This document shows, piece after piece, positions 35,517 to 45,270 of a DNA stretch of 64,000 nt; positions within the stretch are counted from its first letter, which is position 1; each line of letters begins with the position of its first letter. The notes beneath the pieces were generated by a model, which was not told the origin of the DNA, did no database searches, and was given only the letters and a program-made list of their open reading frames with translations. The DNA comes from Galaxea fascicularis. Its lineage: Eukaryota; Cnidaria; Anthozoa; Scleractinia; Euphylliidae. A program made the translations under genes and the position numbers. The stretch is from positions 31,873,415 through 31,937,414 of the forward strand of contig OX419336.1 in the NCBI GenBank assembly GCA_948470475.1. The letters are read 5' to 3'.

Positions 35517-36461
35517 ATGTCAGAGCCAGCAAATGCGACGTCATTTGCCAATACCACACCACCATTGCCTCGAGCTGGGCCCAACTACGACAACCTTTCC
35601 AAGGAATCTGTTATCGCCGCTTGCTTCTTCTACACTATCATTGCGTTAGTGGCAGTGTTTGGTAATATGCTGGTGGTGACAGCGTTCTTTATAAACGACA
35701 AGCTCCGCACGGTGACAAACTATTTTGTTCTTGGATTAGCAGTTGCGGATATTTTAGTAGGTGCGATATCCGTTCCTCTGTGGATGTACATTTTGAACAT
35801 CTATGCTTCCCAGACGAGAGGTGAAAATTTCCGTGATGTGGACACTTTTTACACGACAATGGATAGCTTTGCAGGGATTTCGTCCATTCTACATCTCATG
35901 GCTATTTCCATGGAGCGTTACTTCTGTGTCGGCTGGGCCGTAAAACACCGTAACACGCCAAAATACGTCTATTACATCGCCTTGTTCTTGGTTTGGTTGA
36001 TTTCTGCGCTAGCCTCTTGCGTAAGGCTCATGATCCCTGGCATCAAACCAGAAGACCTCGTCCTGTTGACCTCTGTTGTCTTTTTTCTCTTACCGCTGAC
36101 CATCATCGTGGTTGCATACGCTGCAATTTGGAAAATCGCCACGACCAGGATGAACAACAATCCCAGTAAACGTTCACTGAAACGCGAGATTCGCACCGCC
36201 ACTACGATTGCGTTCGTTATCGGGTTCTTCTTGGTGGCTTGGACACCCTTTTTCGTTACGCTTGTAGTGGTGGTATACTGCCTTCCTCCTAAGTGCGCTT
36301 TCAATTGGTCTGCCACGATATTTTACAAAGTCCTTCACTACTCCAACTCGTCCATCAATCCTATTGTGTATGGAGTGCGCATTCCGGAATTCAGGAAGAC
36401 ATTTAAATTCATCCTCAGGAGAATCTATGGACCTATTTTGGCGCGTTGTGGAAGAAACTGA
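35517..36461 (+). CDS. Class A (rhodopsin-family) G-protein-coupled receptor 2
   Basis: A single coding exon, 314 residues from the ATG at 35517. The frame is open further upstream but has only a GTG at 35451 and no ATG, and acceptor-like CTTTCTCAAGTAG precedes the chosen ATG. The N-terminus has sequons at Asn6, Asn12 and Asn26. TM1 has GN (49-50). TM2 reads LAVAD (Asp78). TM3 has Asp116 (3.32) and ERY (133-135). TM6 has AWTPFF (241-246). TM7 has NPIVY (281-285), then IPEFRKTFK. As in receptor 1, the TM3 Cys is missing (Asp109). The two proteins share HRNT after ERY/ERF, KR(D/E)(M/I)R before TM6 and HYSNS(A/S)(V/I)NPIVY, so they are paralogues. Orphan receptor; aminergic- or adenosine-like ligand pocket possible. 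Confidence 0.93.
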   Translation: MSEPANATSFANTTPPLPRAGPNYDNLSKESVIAACFFYTIIALVAVFGNMLVVTAFFINDKLRTVTNYFVLGLAVADILVGAISVPLWMYILNIYASQTRGENFRDVDTFYTTMDSFAGISSILHLMAISMERYFCVGWAVKHRNTPKYVYYIALFLVWLISALASCVRLMIPGIKPEDLVLLTSVVFFLLPLTIIVVAYAAIWKIATTRMNNNPSKRSLKREIRTATTIAFVIGFFLVAWTPFFVTLVVVVYCLPPKCAFNWSATIFYKVLHYSNSSINPIVYGVRIPEFRKTFKFILRRIYGPILARCGRN

Positions 36462-36837
36462 CCATTATCTGTTGTTATGTTAATTATTCAAGCATAAAAC
36501 AACGCGCGTACTATAAAGCAAACAAATACAACATCTTGCAAAACTAGCATATAAGTAGACTAATTGCCCTGTTCACACAAAAGCTTAAACATGTTTAAAA
36601 TCTATTTCGTTAAACACAGTTTAAAATTGTTTTCTTTGTAAAAGCTGCTTACTAATGTTTTTTTTTTTAACTACAAACTCAACGCAAATTAAAGAACATG
36701 TTTAAGTTCATCTAAATCCTGCATAAAAGCCTGAGTTCCAGTATTTCTTTAACGGTTTTCATTTTTCTAAACCTGGTTTAATTAAACACGTTTAGTTGGT
36801 GTGAATGGGGTACAGTGAACGCCAGCGTTCCATGAGA
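36462..36837. other. 3' flank of GPCR 2
   Basis: AT-rich. No canonical AATAAA close to the stop; CATAAA near 36493 could serve. Confidence 0.35.
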
Positions 36838-37190
36838 TTTAGCACTGCGTGAAAGCCAAAATATTCTAGAGTATTCTAGACTCGAATATATGATTGTGAC
36901 GCCATAGAATCCTAGAGTCTTCAAGGCGCGCACAATAATGGTGGAATACACTCCGGATTTTTGTTAAAGTCATTGTACCACACATCTGTGGTACTCCTAG
37001 AGTATGATGGCGAACCCTTTGGTTGAAAGAATTTTATGAAAGAAGGTAACAGTTCGGGAGCATAGCATTCTCCTCGAAGCAAAACTGAATTGGCAGTATG
37101 TGCCATCTGCGCGTGTAGACTTTTATCCTTGAATACGTGATCTTGACGCTTAAGCTATAGAATCCTAGAGTATTCATGGCGTGCATAACC
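36838..37190. repeat. Spaced direct repeat
   Basis: TGATTGTGACGCCATAGAATCCTAGAG (about 36890) and TGATCTTGACGCTTAAGCTATAGAATCCTAGAG (about 37138) share the block ATAGAATCCTAGAGT and then GGCG(C/T)GCA, roughly 245 bp apart in the same orientation. Confidence 0.5.
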
Positions 37191-37300
37191 GTGACGTAGA
37201 CCTGGAAAGTTCTTATCGAATATGGGCATATTCTCCCTTGTCACACAAGCCTCGCCCCCACGGTTTCGACAGCGAGGCTTGGCGTGGTAAAACAAAGCTT

Positions 37301-37340
<40 letters not shown>

Positions 37341-37341
<1 letters not shown>

Positions 37342-37523
37342 CGAATAGGCCATTTCCGAGTTCATGTCTGCCTCCTCTTCAAGGCAAGTCTAAGTGCGAA
37401 GTTTTTGTGATGGTAATTAGTTCTACTTTACATATGAATGAAAACTAATTTTCATAACAAAAACTTCGCACTTAGACTCGCTTTGAAGAGGAGGCAGACA
37501 TGAACTCGGAAATGGCCTATTGC
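37341..37523. mobile_element. Near-perfect fold-back MITE
   Basis: Two arms of about 80 bp (from GCGAATAGGCCATTTCCGAG inwards to GAAGTTTTTGT, returning as the complement and ending GGCCTATTGC at 37523) are separated by about 20 bp. The arms differ at only a few positions. No ORF. Its transcript would be one long hairpin. Confidence 0.85.
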
Positions 37524-37671
37524 GGGAGCACGACCGTGTCCGTTTGTTGACCAGAACAATTGTACTTTTTTGCAATTGGTTCTTGTTGTCGGCGCAGCGT
37601 ACGTGCATATTTTGTCAAGAGAGTGCCATACTTTGTTTTAACTTCGAATTCCCCTCCTTCCGGGTAATTAA

Positions 37672-38042
37672 TAAGGAGTTTAAGAAACGAGGACGGCGAC
37701 GGTAACGAGAACGCCAAAAAACAATGGGCTTAATGAGCAAAAACAATTGATCTGCACGTGCGTTTTTCATTTTGGTGCATTTCTTTACCGTCCTCTGCAA
37801 AACAACAACGTGAAATGACCAAAGTTTAGGTGTTCTCGAGAACGTGATCGTATGGCGGCAAAATCCTCTTTCTTTTTCCTTACTTTGGCATCGTTCATAG
37901 TAACTTAGTTCTTGGAGAGTTCGCCAGCATTTTCCAAGTTAAACAATTTGGAATTATTGCGAAAAAGTTTCAAAAACGAGAAGTTACATTTTTAGATGAC
38001 GTTCTCGTTGCCGTTGCCATCCTCGTTTCTTAAACTCCCTAA
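37672..38042. mobile_element. MITE with about 40-bp terminal inverted repeats
   Basis: The left end GGAGTTTAAGAAACGAGGAC (to AACGAGAACG) matches the reverse complement of the right end (GACGTTCTCGTTGCCGTTGC to TTAAACTCCCTAA). Flanking TAA suggests a 3-bp, Harbinger-like duplication. 371 bp, no ORF. Confidence 0.75.
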
Positions 38043-40028
38043 TCACTACACAAGAGCACCCGACGACCAAATCACCCGAAAGCTGTAGAAAGGCATTTTT
38101 AAGTACCTTATGGTGTTTAAAGTGATGTTTTCGTTAGCTGGAAGAAATTGATCTATTTGGACTCCTTAGCTGAAATTTTAATTACCCGAAGATTTTACGA
38201 GGCATAATCTACCTTTGAGAAAATCCTAGCTGGAATGAACTTTTAGGGAACTATTTTTTTTCCCGAAAATGTTAGCTGATGTGTATCGTGTACCGTGTTT
38301 CTAACGAGTTATAGAAAAACGAGAGGAAGTTTGGGGGAACGAGAAATGTTGTTCCCATAGCAGTTTTCGAGTATATAACCAATATAACCAATTAGGTGTT
38401 TCAATAAATAATAGCCCTCTAAGCGGACACGTATGGTTACTGATAGTGTTTTGAGAGGGGGGGTTGCCCCGCAAGAAAAGTTCAAAGAAAAAGGGGTCGT
38501 CATCCCAAATAAATTCTTTTAGACGGGGCGTTATGTGACTAAAACTGGTAAGCTGAGCCGTAGGGTTGGGTCATACGATTTACAAATAACGTTTCCCAAA
38601 TCCTACCAGCACCCCCTCCCCCTCCCCCTCCCCCCCATCCCATAAAAAAGGAAGGATCACTTAGAGCTGATTGATGATTGACAGGAATGTGTAATGTTCG
38701 TTTCCAATATTTGTGTATTTCCGTACCCCGGAAAAGTCCCTTGAAAGGAGTGGATAATTGAATTCCATTATTAAAAATATAGAGGATATTAGTACATGGC
38801 CGCGCGGGGATACGAATTTTATCTTCAAGTGTCGAAAGTATCTTTCAGCAATCTCCTCTCTGCCCTGATCCATAGCTCGGGTGTAAGAAAATATCCTGGT
38901 TAAGACATTTTTGTGGCTACTGTTGCTATGTATGCAACGGTAGACACTTTGTCATGTGCGTTAAGTTAAGAAATTCGACAAGTGTTCGGAGATCAGGGTC
39001 GGCAATTCTTTCTTTCGGATGAATATTGGCGTAATCCAATCAGTAACGTCTTTACTCATTTCAACGGCCAAGGAAGGGGATGTTTCAACTTCACAACTTG
39101 GTTTCAAAAAGGCTCATAGGAGATACGATGCTTTGAATTGAGCGTAAACTGTGATCCGCAAAAATTTAGACTCAAATTTGAACTGAAACAACCCTAAACT
39201 TCATTTCGGGATCTTGTCTACTTTTCTCTCCTTGTTGACTACAGTCGTTTCTATTTGACATTGCAATGAAAATGCACCGTGTTTTGTACCGTTCTTATTT
39301 GAACTATGTGCCTTTGGCTTAAATAAGTCTGAATCCCCGGGAGCGCACTTTCACAATCTACTGTCTGACTATAGTGTGAGAGAAGGTTGAATTAAAGTGG
39401 CATTCATCATCACATCTGACCTTCTTTTGTGGGAGAGGGACATTACTTTCTATTTCGTTTTTCGTAAACGCATTTACTCATGAATGGCATCTTTGATCCC
39501 AGTGCGTATTAACTTTGAATGATTATAGTACTTGACCCAAAATTCAAGTATCGCAGTTCCGATGTGAGAAATCCCGAGAAAGAAATAAAAGGCAAGGAAG
39601 AAACATCTAGCGAATCATCCGCAACCACATCTCTTGTTATCAAGCACGGTGAAACCATTATTTCGTTTAATTTTTCCGAATTTGGTTTTGTTATTTTGGT
39701 AGTTAATTTAAATTATGTAAAGCGAAAACTTCAAATATAATTATCATTGTTAAAACTACAAGTTATTTTTGTTTAAATTAGCATACTACATAGAGCATAG
39801 AGCATACTAATTATGCTTTTAGGCAAAGGAAAATAAAAAAATCATTAATATGTTCGGTATAGAACTTACTAATGAGTAACTATTTTACCACACAATTTCC
39901 CTGTACTTCAAAGCCCCCCGCCTCTTTACATAATTTGTGATATTACATATAATGACGAAGAATATTAAATGACACCAGTGTTAAACTTAAAGATGTTAAT
40001 AAATAACTTAGTGTAAGGATACTTTAGA
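38043..40028. other. No gene recognised
   Basis: Non-coding. Contains a CCCCCTCC pyrimidine tract at 38610-38640 and a direct repeat CATAGAGCATAGAGCATA near 39788. Confidence 0.4.
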
Positions 40029-40245
40029 TAGATTTTCTTCAATCAAAAAATGGCTCATTAAGTTGGAGTTATGGCTACAGTAAATATTTATGAATTTTTT
40101 GGTGATTTTGGATTGTTTTGAAGGAATAAAAGTGGAGGTGGGAAGGGGGAGGGAGTTGAAAATTACGCAATTTAAAGGTGGTTAAAAATTAAAATTTAAA
40201 GTGAATATTATAAATTAGTAGGCAAACACCAAACAGAGTGTCACT
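40029..40245. repeat. Dispersed repeat family X, copy 2
   Basis: Shares AGTTGGAGTT, GGAATAAAAGTGGAGG, a G-rich tract, GAAAATTACG...TTTAAAGGTGGTTAAAAATT and TTAGTAGGCAAACACCAAA with 25441-25690 in the same order and orientation. Confidence 0.6.
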
Positions 40246-40367
40246 CCCATTTCGATGCATATAATCCTAACCCGAATACAACAACTGTTTAGTCATTACA
40301 AAAGTACATTTTCCTTTCCGGCGTTAAAAAGTCGTGAACAGAGACGGAATCTTCAGTGTACAGGAAT

Positions 40368-40601
40368 TTAAAAGTCACCATTCCTCGCTGTCGAGGTCAC
40401 AGCGGCTGCGATTTTCCTGCCTTTCTTGTGTTTGTCTGGATCTCGCTGGGGGCTCAAAACGCCAAGGATGTATACCGGGAAAAGAATTCGATATCCCCTT
40501 CCCGTATCTCCCCTGAAATCAGTGGAAGAATCACTGGCAGAATTCGAGCTCTCGCTACTGGAGTCTGAGTCAGACACTTTCGAATCTTGTTGTGGTTCCA
40601 T
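40368..40601 (-). CDS. Hypothetical Ser/Asp-rich N-terminal fragment
   Basis: A minus-strand frame of 77 codons starting MEPQQDSKVSDSDSSSESSN, then GDTGRGYRILFPVY and a basic end. The Ser/Asp-rich start resembles N-termini of several coral transposon-linked proteins, but no domain follows and the frame closes. Unidentified. Confidence 0.25.
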   Translation of the reverse strand: MEPQQDSKVSDSDSSSESSNSASDSSTDFRGDTGRGYRILFPVYILGVLSPQRDPDKHKKGRKIAAAVTSTARNGDF

Positions 40602-41174
40602 ACCTGTGACGTATTAGATCAGAAATCCAGATCACGTGACGCAAATCGAAGTGTTTTTGGTGGACATTCATCTGAACGACAAAATACGAACTTCAAGGAT
40701 AAAATTTACTGATAAATAAGCTTCTAGAGTTGGACTTCTTGCTTTGTACGATATTAAGGACTTGTCTAGAAGGTTTTCCCGAGAAAGCACTGTGTAGCCG
40801 AGAGTTACTCTTTGATCTTTCCGATCTTAAAATTTGAAATCAGACTTGCCTTGATTCGCTTCTTGGTCGTGAAAAGTGATGGGTTAAGGTGGGCTGGGGT
40901 GGGGTGGGGTGGCGTGTGAGAAAAAGCCAAAACAAATTAACAGAAGGTGGAAGGATAAGAAATAAGAGGATAAGAAAAGCTATGAGCCAGCAGAAAACAT
41001 CCTGCGCAGGCAATGGGCAAAAAACAAAAGAAAAGATCATGCAAACTGAACCCCCCTCCTTTCCACCCCCCTCTCGGCCACATCATTTTTTTAATGGTCC
41101 GTGCCTTAACCCTGGATTAACGAAAAAAAGACAAAACAGTTTCCATTCTTTGACCATCTACCAAATCTCTCAGT
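40602..41174. other. No gene; G-rich tract
   Basis: Contains GGGGTGGGGTGGGGTGG at 40895-40912 (possible G-quadruplex on the plus strand). Otherwise nothing recognised. Confidence 0.4.
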
Positions 41175-41180
41175 TTTATT
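41175..41180 (-). terminator. Polyadenylation signal of the astacin gene
   Basis: AATAAA on the minus strand, about 55 nt past the astacin stop codon. Confidence 0.65.
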
Positions 41181-41235
41181 CACTTGCTTCCCCCTCTAAA
41201 AATTAGACACCAACAGACTTAAAGAGCATTGGTGT

Positions 41236-41462
41236 TTACTTCTTAGAGTTGCAGTTGTAATAGAGATTCATTTGTTTAACATCCAGAGGACTGAGGTGGC
41301 TCCGCTGACCAATGGATTCGCCATGTTTGGTTCTTATGTTGGACTGCCATGGCCACTTGGCAAAATCCCGTCCCCCGTAATGCATTATGGACCCATAGTC
41401 ATACGGAACACCCAAGCTGTCTATGGAACCATGACCGTACTTATTGAAGTTGTGCTTGTGCT
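41236..41462 (-). CDS. Astacin exon 3 (terminal, Met-turn)
   Basis: Acceptor TTCTTACACCATCAG. Begins with two bases completing Glu. Encodes KYGHGSIDSLGVPYDYGSIM, then HYGG and the C-terminus to TAA at 41238-41236. Confidence 0.9.
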
Positions 41463-42665
41463 CTGATGGTGTAAGAAAGGCAATTAATTTTCTTGAAATA
41501 GTTGTAGTGGTTTTACATTGCTAAGCTTGTTTTGGCTGCTCACTCGAGACGGCGATTGCATGCGCTGTGTTTGAGTGGCATTCATCAGAGGATAGAGAGT
41601 TTTTATTTTGATTCGACTTAATTGTTATAAGGAACTTATAGAAAAGCGATAGTCAGTACGTAACAGGGCCAAATAAGGTGGTAATTCATGATTACGTGTT
41701 ATCAGTTGGTGTAGGACATGAATGAGGGTGTCAACGAGAAAAGACAATTTGCCCCAAGATCGATAAAAGTGGATAACAGCAATAACAACAGTACTGATGA
41801 TGATGGTCATGATGCTAGTAAAACAAATGATCAGACGATGACTGCTATCGGTGTTATGGTGATCAATAATAAAGACGACTGTAAAAGTGATAGAAATGAT
41901 TACAAAACCTTTTTTAATATTATCCCAAACGATTTCCACAGAGTCATCTCCGTCAGGACGACTTTGCTCATGCCAAAATCCTAAATGCATAACAAATTAA
42001 CACCAATGACTAAGGTCGCCAAAATTTAGCGATGTGGCCGGAAGAGGGGGGGGGGGGGGGGGGCGAACATGCTGAAAAACGTTAACGTAACTGCATTTGG
42101 TAGTCTGACCGAGTATGTCTGAAATCAGTACGGTTCGAACATCAGTTTGTAATTCAAGACCATTTTTGTATTCAGGTATATATCCCATTTTGCATTCTAG
42201 TATAAGTATGTTTTCTTAGTCGTCTCCGAATTCTAAGGTTTCTTTACCTCAAAACAGATATCAGCGGATTTAATACTAATGCGAGACTAAATAACGGTGA
42301 ATAGACGAAATCAGTCAAGAGACGGAATCATAATAAGTTTGAGATGTGCCTGAAATATTATCAAAGACGCAAGACAACATCACAGCCAGTTACATATGCA
42401 GTAGTAGAGCACATGCAGCTGCTTGCATGTATTTGCTTTTTTTGTGTGTTGAGAAACACATACTTAGCACTTACGTTACTTGAACTTCAAGAATAATGGT
42501 ACGGATATTTTGTCATTGAGGTTTTTTACAATAGAAGTTAAACGGGACTTTGAACCTAAAGCGTGTCCTATCTCGTGCACAACGGCTATGCCATGGAAAT
42601 AACACAAGTGGCCAATAGAAATCTGCTGCTTCCCATTTTTGAGGTCACCAACGTATGACCAGCAG
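41236..42665 (-). CDS. Astacin-family (M12A) zinc metalloprotease, 3' part of gene
   Basis: Three minus-strand exons join in phase: 42665-42556, 41980-41909, 41462-41236. They encode 36 residues to HEIGHAL, then GFWHEQSRPDGDDSVEIVWD, then the C-terminal half. The joined zinc site is HEIGHALGFWHEQSRPD, the astacin signature HExxHxxGFxHExxRxD. The Met-turn is SIMHYG, with Tyr as the usual fifth ligand. CWSYVG and the C-terminal YYNC carry the paired Cys of the fold. Astacins are secreted or membrane-tethered endopeptidases that process matrix proteins and growth factors, and serve in cnidarian development and nematocysts. The sequence after the catalytic domain stops at once (NSKK), so there is no C-terminal ShK, CUB or EGF domain. 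The upstream exons (signal, propeptide, N-terminal protease) were not found in 42.7-52 kb. Confidence 0.9.
41909..41980 (-). CDS. Astacin exon 2 (third zinc His)
   Basis: 72 nt, acceptor TTATGCATTTAG, donor AAAG/GTTTTG. Encodes FWHEQSRPDGDDSVEIVWDN. The usual Arg of RxDRD is Gly here. Confidence 0.9.
42556..42665 (-). CDS. Astacin exon 1 seen (HExxH helix)
   Basis: 110 nt, acceptor TTCTTTTACCAG, donor TTAG/GTTCAA. Encodes CWSYVGDLKNGKQQISIGHL, then CYFHGIAVVHEIGHAL. The first base belongs to a codon split with a missing upstream exon. Confidence 0.9.
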
Positions 42666-44241
42666 CTGGTAAAAGAACGAGAAAAGCAGAGGTCGAATTA
42701 GTCACAGGCTGGTGTTCAAGCGTCTAAAAACCAGTCGGCTCGTGAAAACAACGCAGCGACAGAATCAGTTCACGGTGCAAAAGGAGAGAAATCCCAGTTT
42801 ACTTCACCAGTTTTTAATAGACCCTTAGTGATGTATAACTAGAGAAACCCGCGTTTTTGTTGTGTCTTGCTTGACAACTAACTCCACTATATATATGTAC
42901 GAGGGTCCTGAAGGGTTAAAATAGGAGCTGGAATTTGCCTCTGGGAATGGGAGAAAAAGTCACAAAAATGGGAATGGCAAACACGTCTGCTATTATAAAG
43001 ACAGTAATAAATTGGCATTTTCTGAGTTCAGTTGGTGAAATAACAGATATGGAAAGAGTTTAGGTGGAGAAAAAGTCTAAAACAAACCAGGGAACTGCAC
43101 AAATAAATTTCTAGCTGAACCAACTGAAGGTCTCATTCCGAAGTAAGGGGGAGTTAAAATCTGGGAGTTCGAAACAATATAAAATTATATTCTCCCATGT
43201 CGTTGTTAGGTTAAGGAAGTCAATGAAGACTACATCCTGTATGTTTCTGTTTCTTTTTATTGAGCGCGCGTTTTATTTGTACAAGAGTCTTCCTTTTCTT
43301 TGATTTTCTTTAATATATCTGCCCCAGAGGAAAAACAAAAACAAAAAGCTCGCAAATAAAAAATAGAACAAATTGTTGAAGCAACCGCCACTTTTTGTTT
43401 GTTTCTTCGAAAATTTCTTAATCAGTTTTAGCCTGATTTTCTCCTCTTTCCTTTCCTCTTTCGTGTAGACTTATTAATATTTCGTTTACATTTAAGAACT
43501 TCATAATATAAGGCATAATGCCTCCGTCTTTCCATGCTTAGCCGACGAGGCCGTTGGCCGAGTTGGGATAAAATCACAACAATGTTTTATGTACTTACTG
43601 AGTGAAAGACTGATGAATTATATTTGACTCGCTAATCTTGACACGAGTGAACTAAGTTTTCTAGTTTTATTTATCTGGGCGCGGAAAGATGTTTTCGCTG
43701 AGAGGCTGAGTTCAAGAAGGTTGGGGCACGTTTCCTAACTTAGTTTGTACTGTTAGGTTTTAGCGTTCACCGCTACATACTCAGTAAAATGCAGGCAGTT
43801 ATGGGTTATGATCGGTATCTCTTGCCTTTTCTATCAAATAAAAAAGATCTACCTCCAAGTTTGAAGGATTGGAATGTTGAAAAATTGTATGCCCTGCCTG
43901 CCCCTAAAGCCAATATGATTGTCAATGGCTTCACCCTTACGTAATAAATGGTCCCTAAAAAACAGATAACGCCAAAAGTTTTAGAACGCCGAAAGCGAGT
44001 GCAACTCCTAAGTTTCTTTAAAAAAAAAAAGACAAGCAATATATGTGTATGGACAGGGAACAATGTTTACTGTTGGTATTTTGTTACAGACTGTAAAGTG
44101 CACGACGTTCTTAGTGGGCCTTGGTTGGTCAGATGCAAGGAGTTTCTTATATATTTTTACACTAACCAATTTTATAAACTAGTTAATAATTCAAAATTTA
44201 GTTTTAAGGTATCAGTTCAATGGAGTGCAAGAGCAGCACAC
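42666..44241. other. No exon found between astacin and the Cys-rich gene
   Basis: Searched by eye on the minus strand for astacin N-terminal exons (WPxGxxPY and FVPR-type motifs). None seen. AT-rich, with no repeat recognised. Confidence 0.4.
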
Positions 44242-44247
44242 TTTATT
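44242..44247 (-). terminator. Polyadenylation signal of the Cys-rich gene
   Basis: AATAAA on the minus strand, 58 nt after the stop. Confidence 0.65.
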
Positions 44248-44304
44248 TCATGAAATTACAATATTACATAGCATCAAGTTTATCCTCAGCTAAAGGTGGG
44301 CGGA

Positions 44305-44739
44305 TCAGTTGCATTTTGCACATTTGCATCCTGTGGTGTGTATACCTTCGCATCCCGGAAAAATAGTTTTAATCTCTTCACACCGTTTTGATCCATAACA
44401 ACGAATACTGGAGTGACAGGAAGTCAGACTAGTGTCGCGGCAAATGGAAAGTGTCTCAAACTTGTTTCCTCCTTTACAACGTATCATTTGTTTTTCCTTT
44501 CTCAAAACACAGCTTTCAATATCGGTTTGGGTCCCATCAGAAAGCAAATCTGCGTCAGAATGAGCTTTGTAATCTTTCCCCTCGCTCACATTAAATGATG
44601 ATCTGCGAGGTACGTTTGCCCTTTGAGCGGCAAAGGCTTGTAGATGCACGTCAGTGGTCAAACTGGACTGAAGAATCTTCATGTCATTTTTCCGTAGGTT
44701 TGCGGCTGTTAAGTGCTCACAAAAGAGAAGAGCTGTTGC
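44305..44739 (-). CDS. Cys-rich gene exon 2
   Basis: Acceptor CTATCATTTTATAG. Encodes 144 residues ending KCAKCN and TGA (44307-44305). Contains the end of the signal peptide and all ten cysteines of the C-terminal domain. Confidence 0.8.
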   Translation of the reverse strand, partial: ATALLFCEHLTAANLRKNDMKILQSSLTTDVHLQAFAAQRANVPRRSSFNVSEGKDYKAHSDADLLSDGTQTDIESCVLRKEKQMIRCKGGNKFETLSICRDTSLTSCHSSIRCYGSKRCEEIKTIFPGCEGIHTTGCKCAKCN

Positions 44740-45169
44740 CTATAAAATGATAGGAAGAACATGAAACCCAACTAGTTTGCTACAAAACGTTTTGCACTGA
44801 GATATTGAATAATAGTTTCAGAAAATACATTGGTTCCATTAACGATCGATAAGCTACAGCCAGCACCATGTGATATTGCTGTATGCAACAAACATATCAG
44901 CTGCAGCCAAAGTGGAAGCCATGGTCTTATTTCTTAATTGCGATTTTCGGTTTCCTATTTATTTCCCTATTTTATTACTTTTTATTAGTGAAAAAAGATG
45001 GGGAAAAAATTGTGTTACACTCCGGACCCTCGACGAAAAAGTGTACTCATTCTGTAGTATATATTACAACCTGGAAAAACTAATTCAATCACTAGTAAAT
45101 AGCAATAGTAAAAGGGAAAATATAATAACTTACGCATTGAAGAAAGAAAAATCCTTTTAGATTTTGCAT
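44305..45169 (-). CDS. Small secreted cysteine-rich protein, two exons, unknown family
   Basis: Exon 1 (45169-45134) encodes MQNLKGFFFLQC. Exon 2 (44739-44305) continues in phase 0 with ATALLFCEHLTA, together a classic signal peptide likely cleaved around residue 24. The mature part of about 130 residues starts with a Lys/Gln-rich segment, a possible dibasic-type site at NVPRRSS, and an acidic stretch. It ends with a compact domain of 10 cysteines in about 65 residues (spacing starts CX10CX9CX8CX7C, and the end is GCKCAKC). An even Cys number suggests five disulphides. A TATA box lies about 100 nt upstream of the ATG and AATAAA lies downstream, so the gene looks complete and intact. Corals have several families of small secreted Cys-rich proteins (skeletal matrix, defence, venom-type). 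I cannot assign this one. Confidence 0.8.
45134..45169 (-). CDS. Cys-rich gene exon 1 (signal peptide start)
   Basis: ATG at 45169-45167, 12 codons MQNLKGFFFLQC, strong donor TGC/GTAAGT. Phase 0 into exon 2. Confidence 0.8.
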
Positions 45170-45260
45170 CGTCTTGCTGGGAAGCTGCTTTATCGGCCGG
45201 TCCAACCGTACTGCCAGGCCTGAAAAGACGAGCTGAGTGAATGACCTGCCTTATTCAGTG

Positions 45261-45270
45261 ATATTTATAA
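45261..45270 (-). promoter_or_regulatory. TATA box of the Cys-rich gene
   Basis: TTATAAATAT on the minus strand, 92-101 nt upstream of the ATG. Consistent with a start site about 65-70 nt before the ATG. Confidence 0.6.

Noticed and set aside
35972..36316. Minus-strand frame of 114 codons opposite GPCR 2
   Set aside because: Antisense shadow of the receptor gene.
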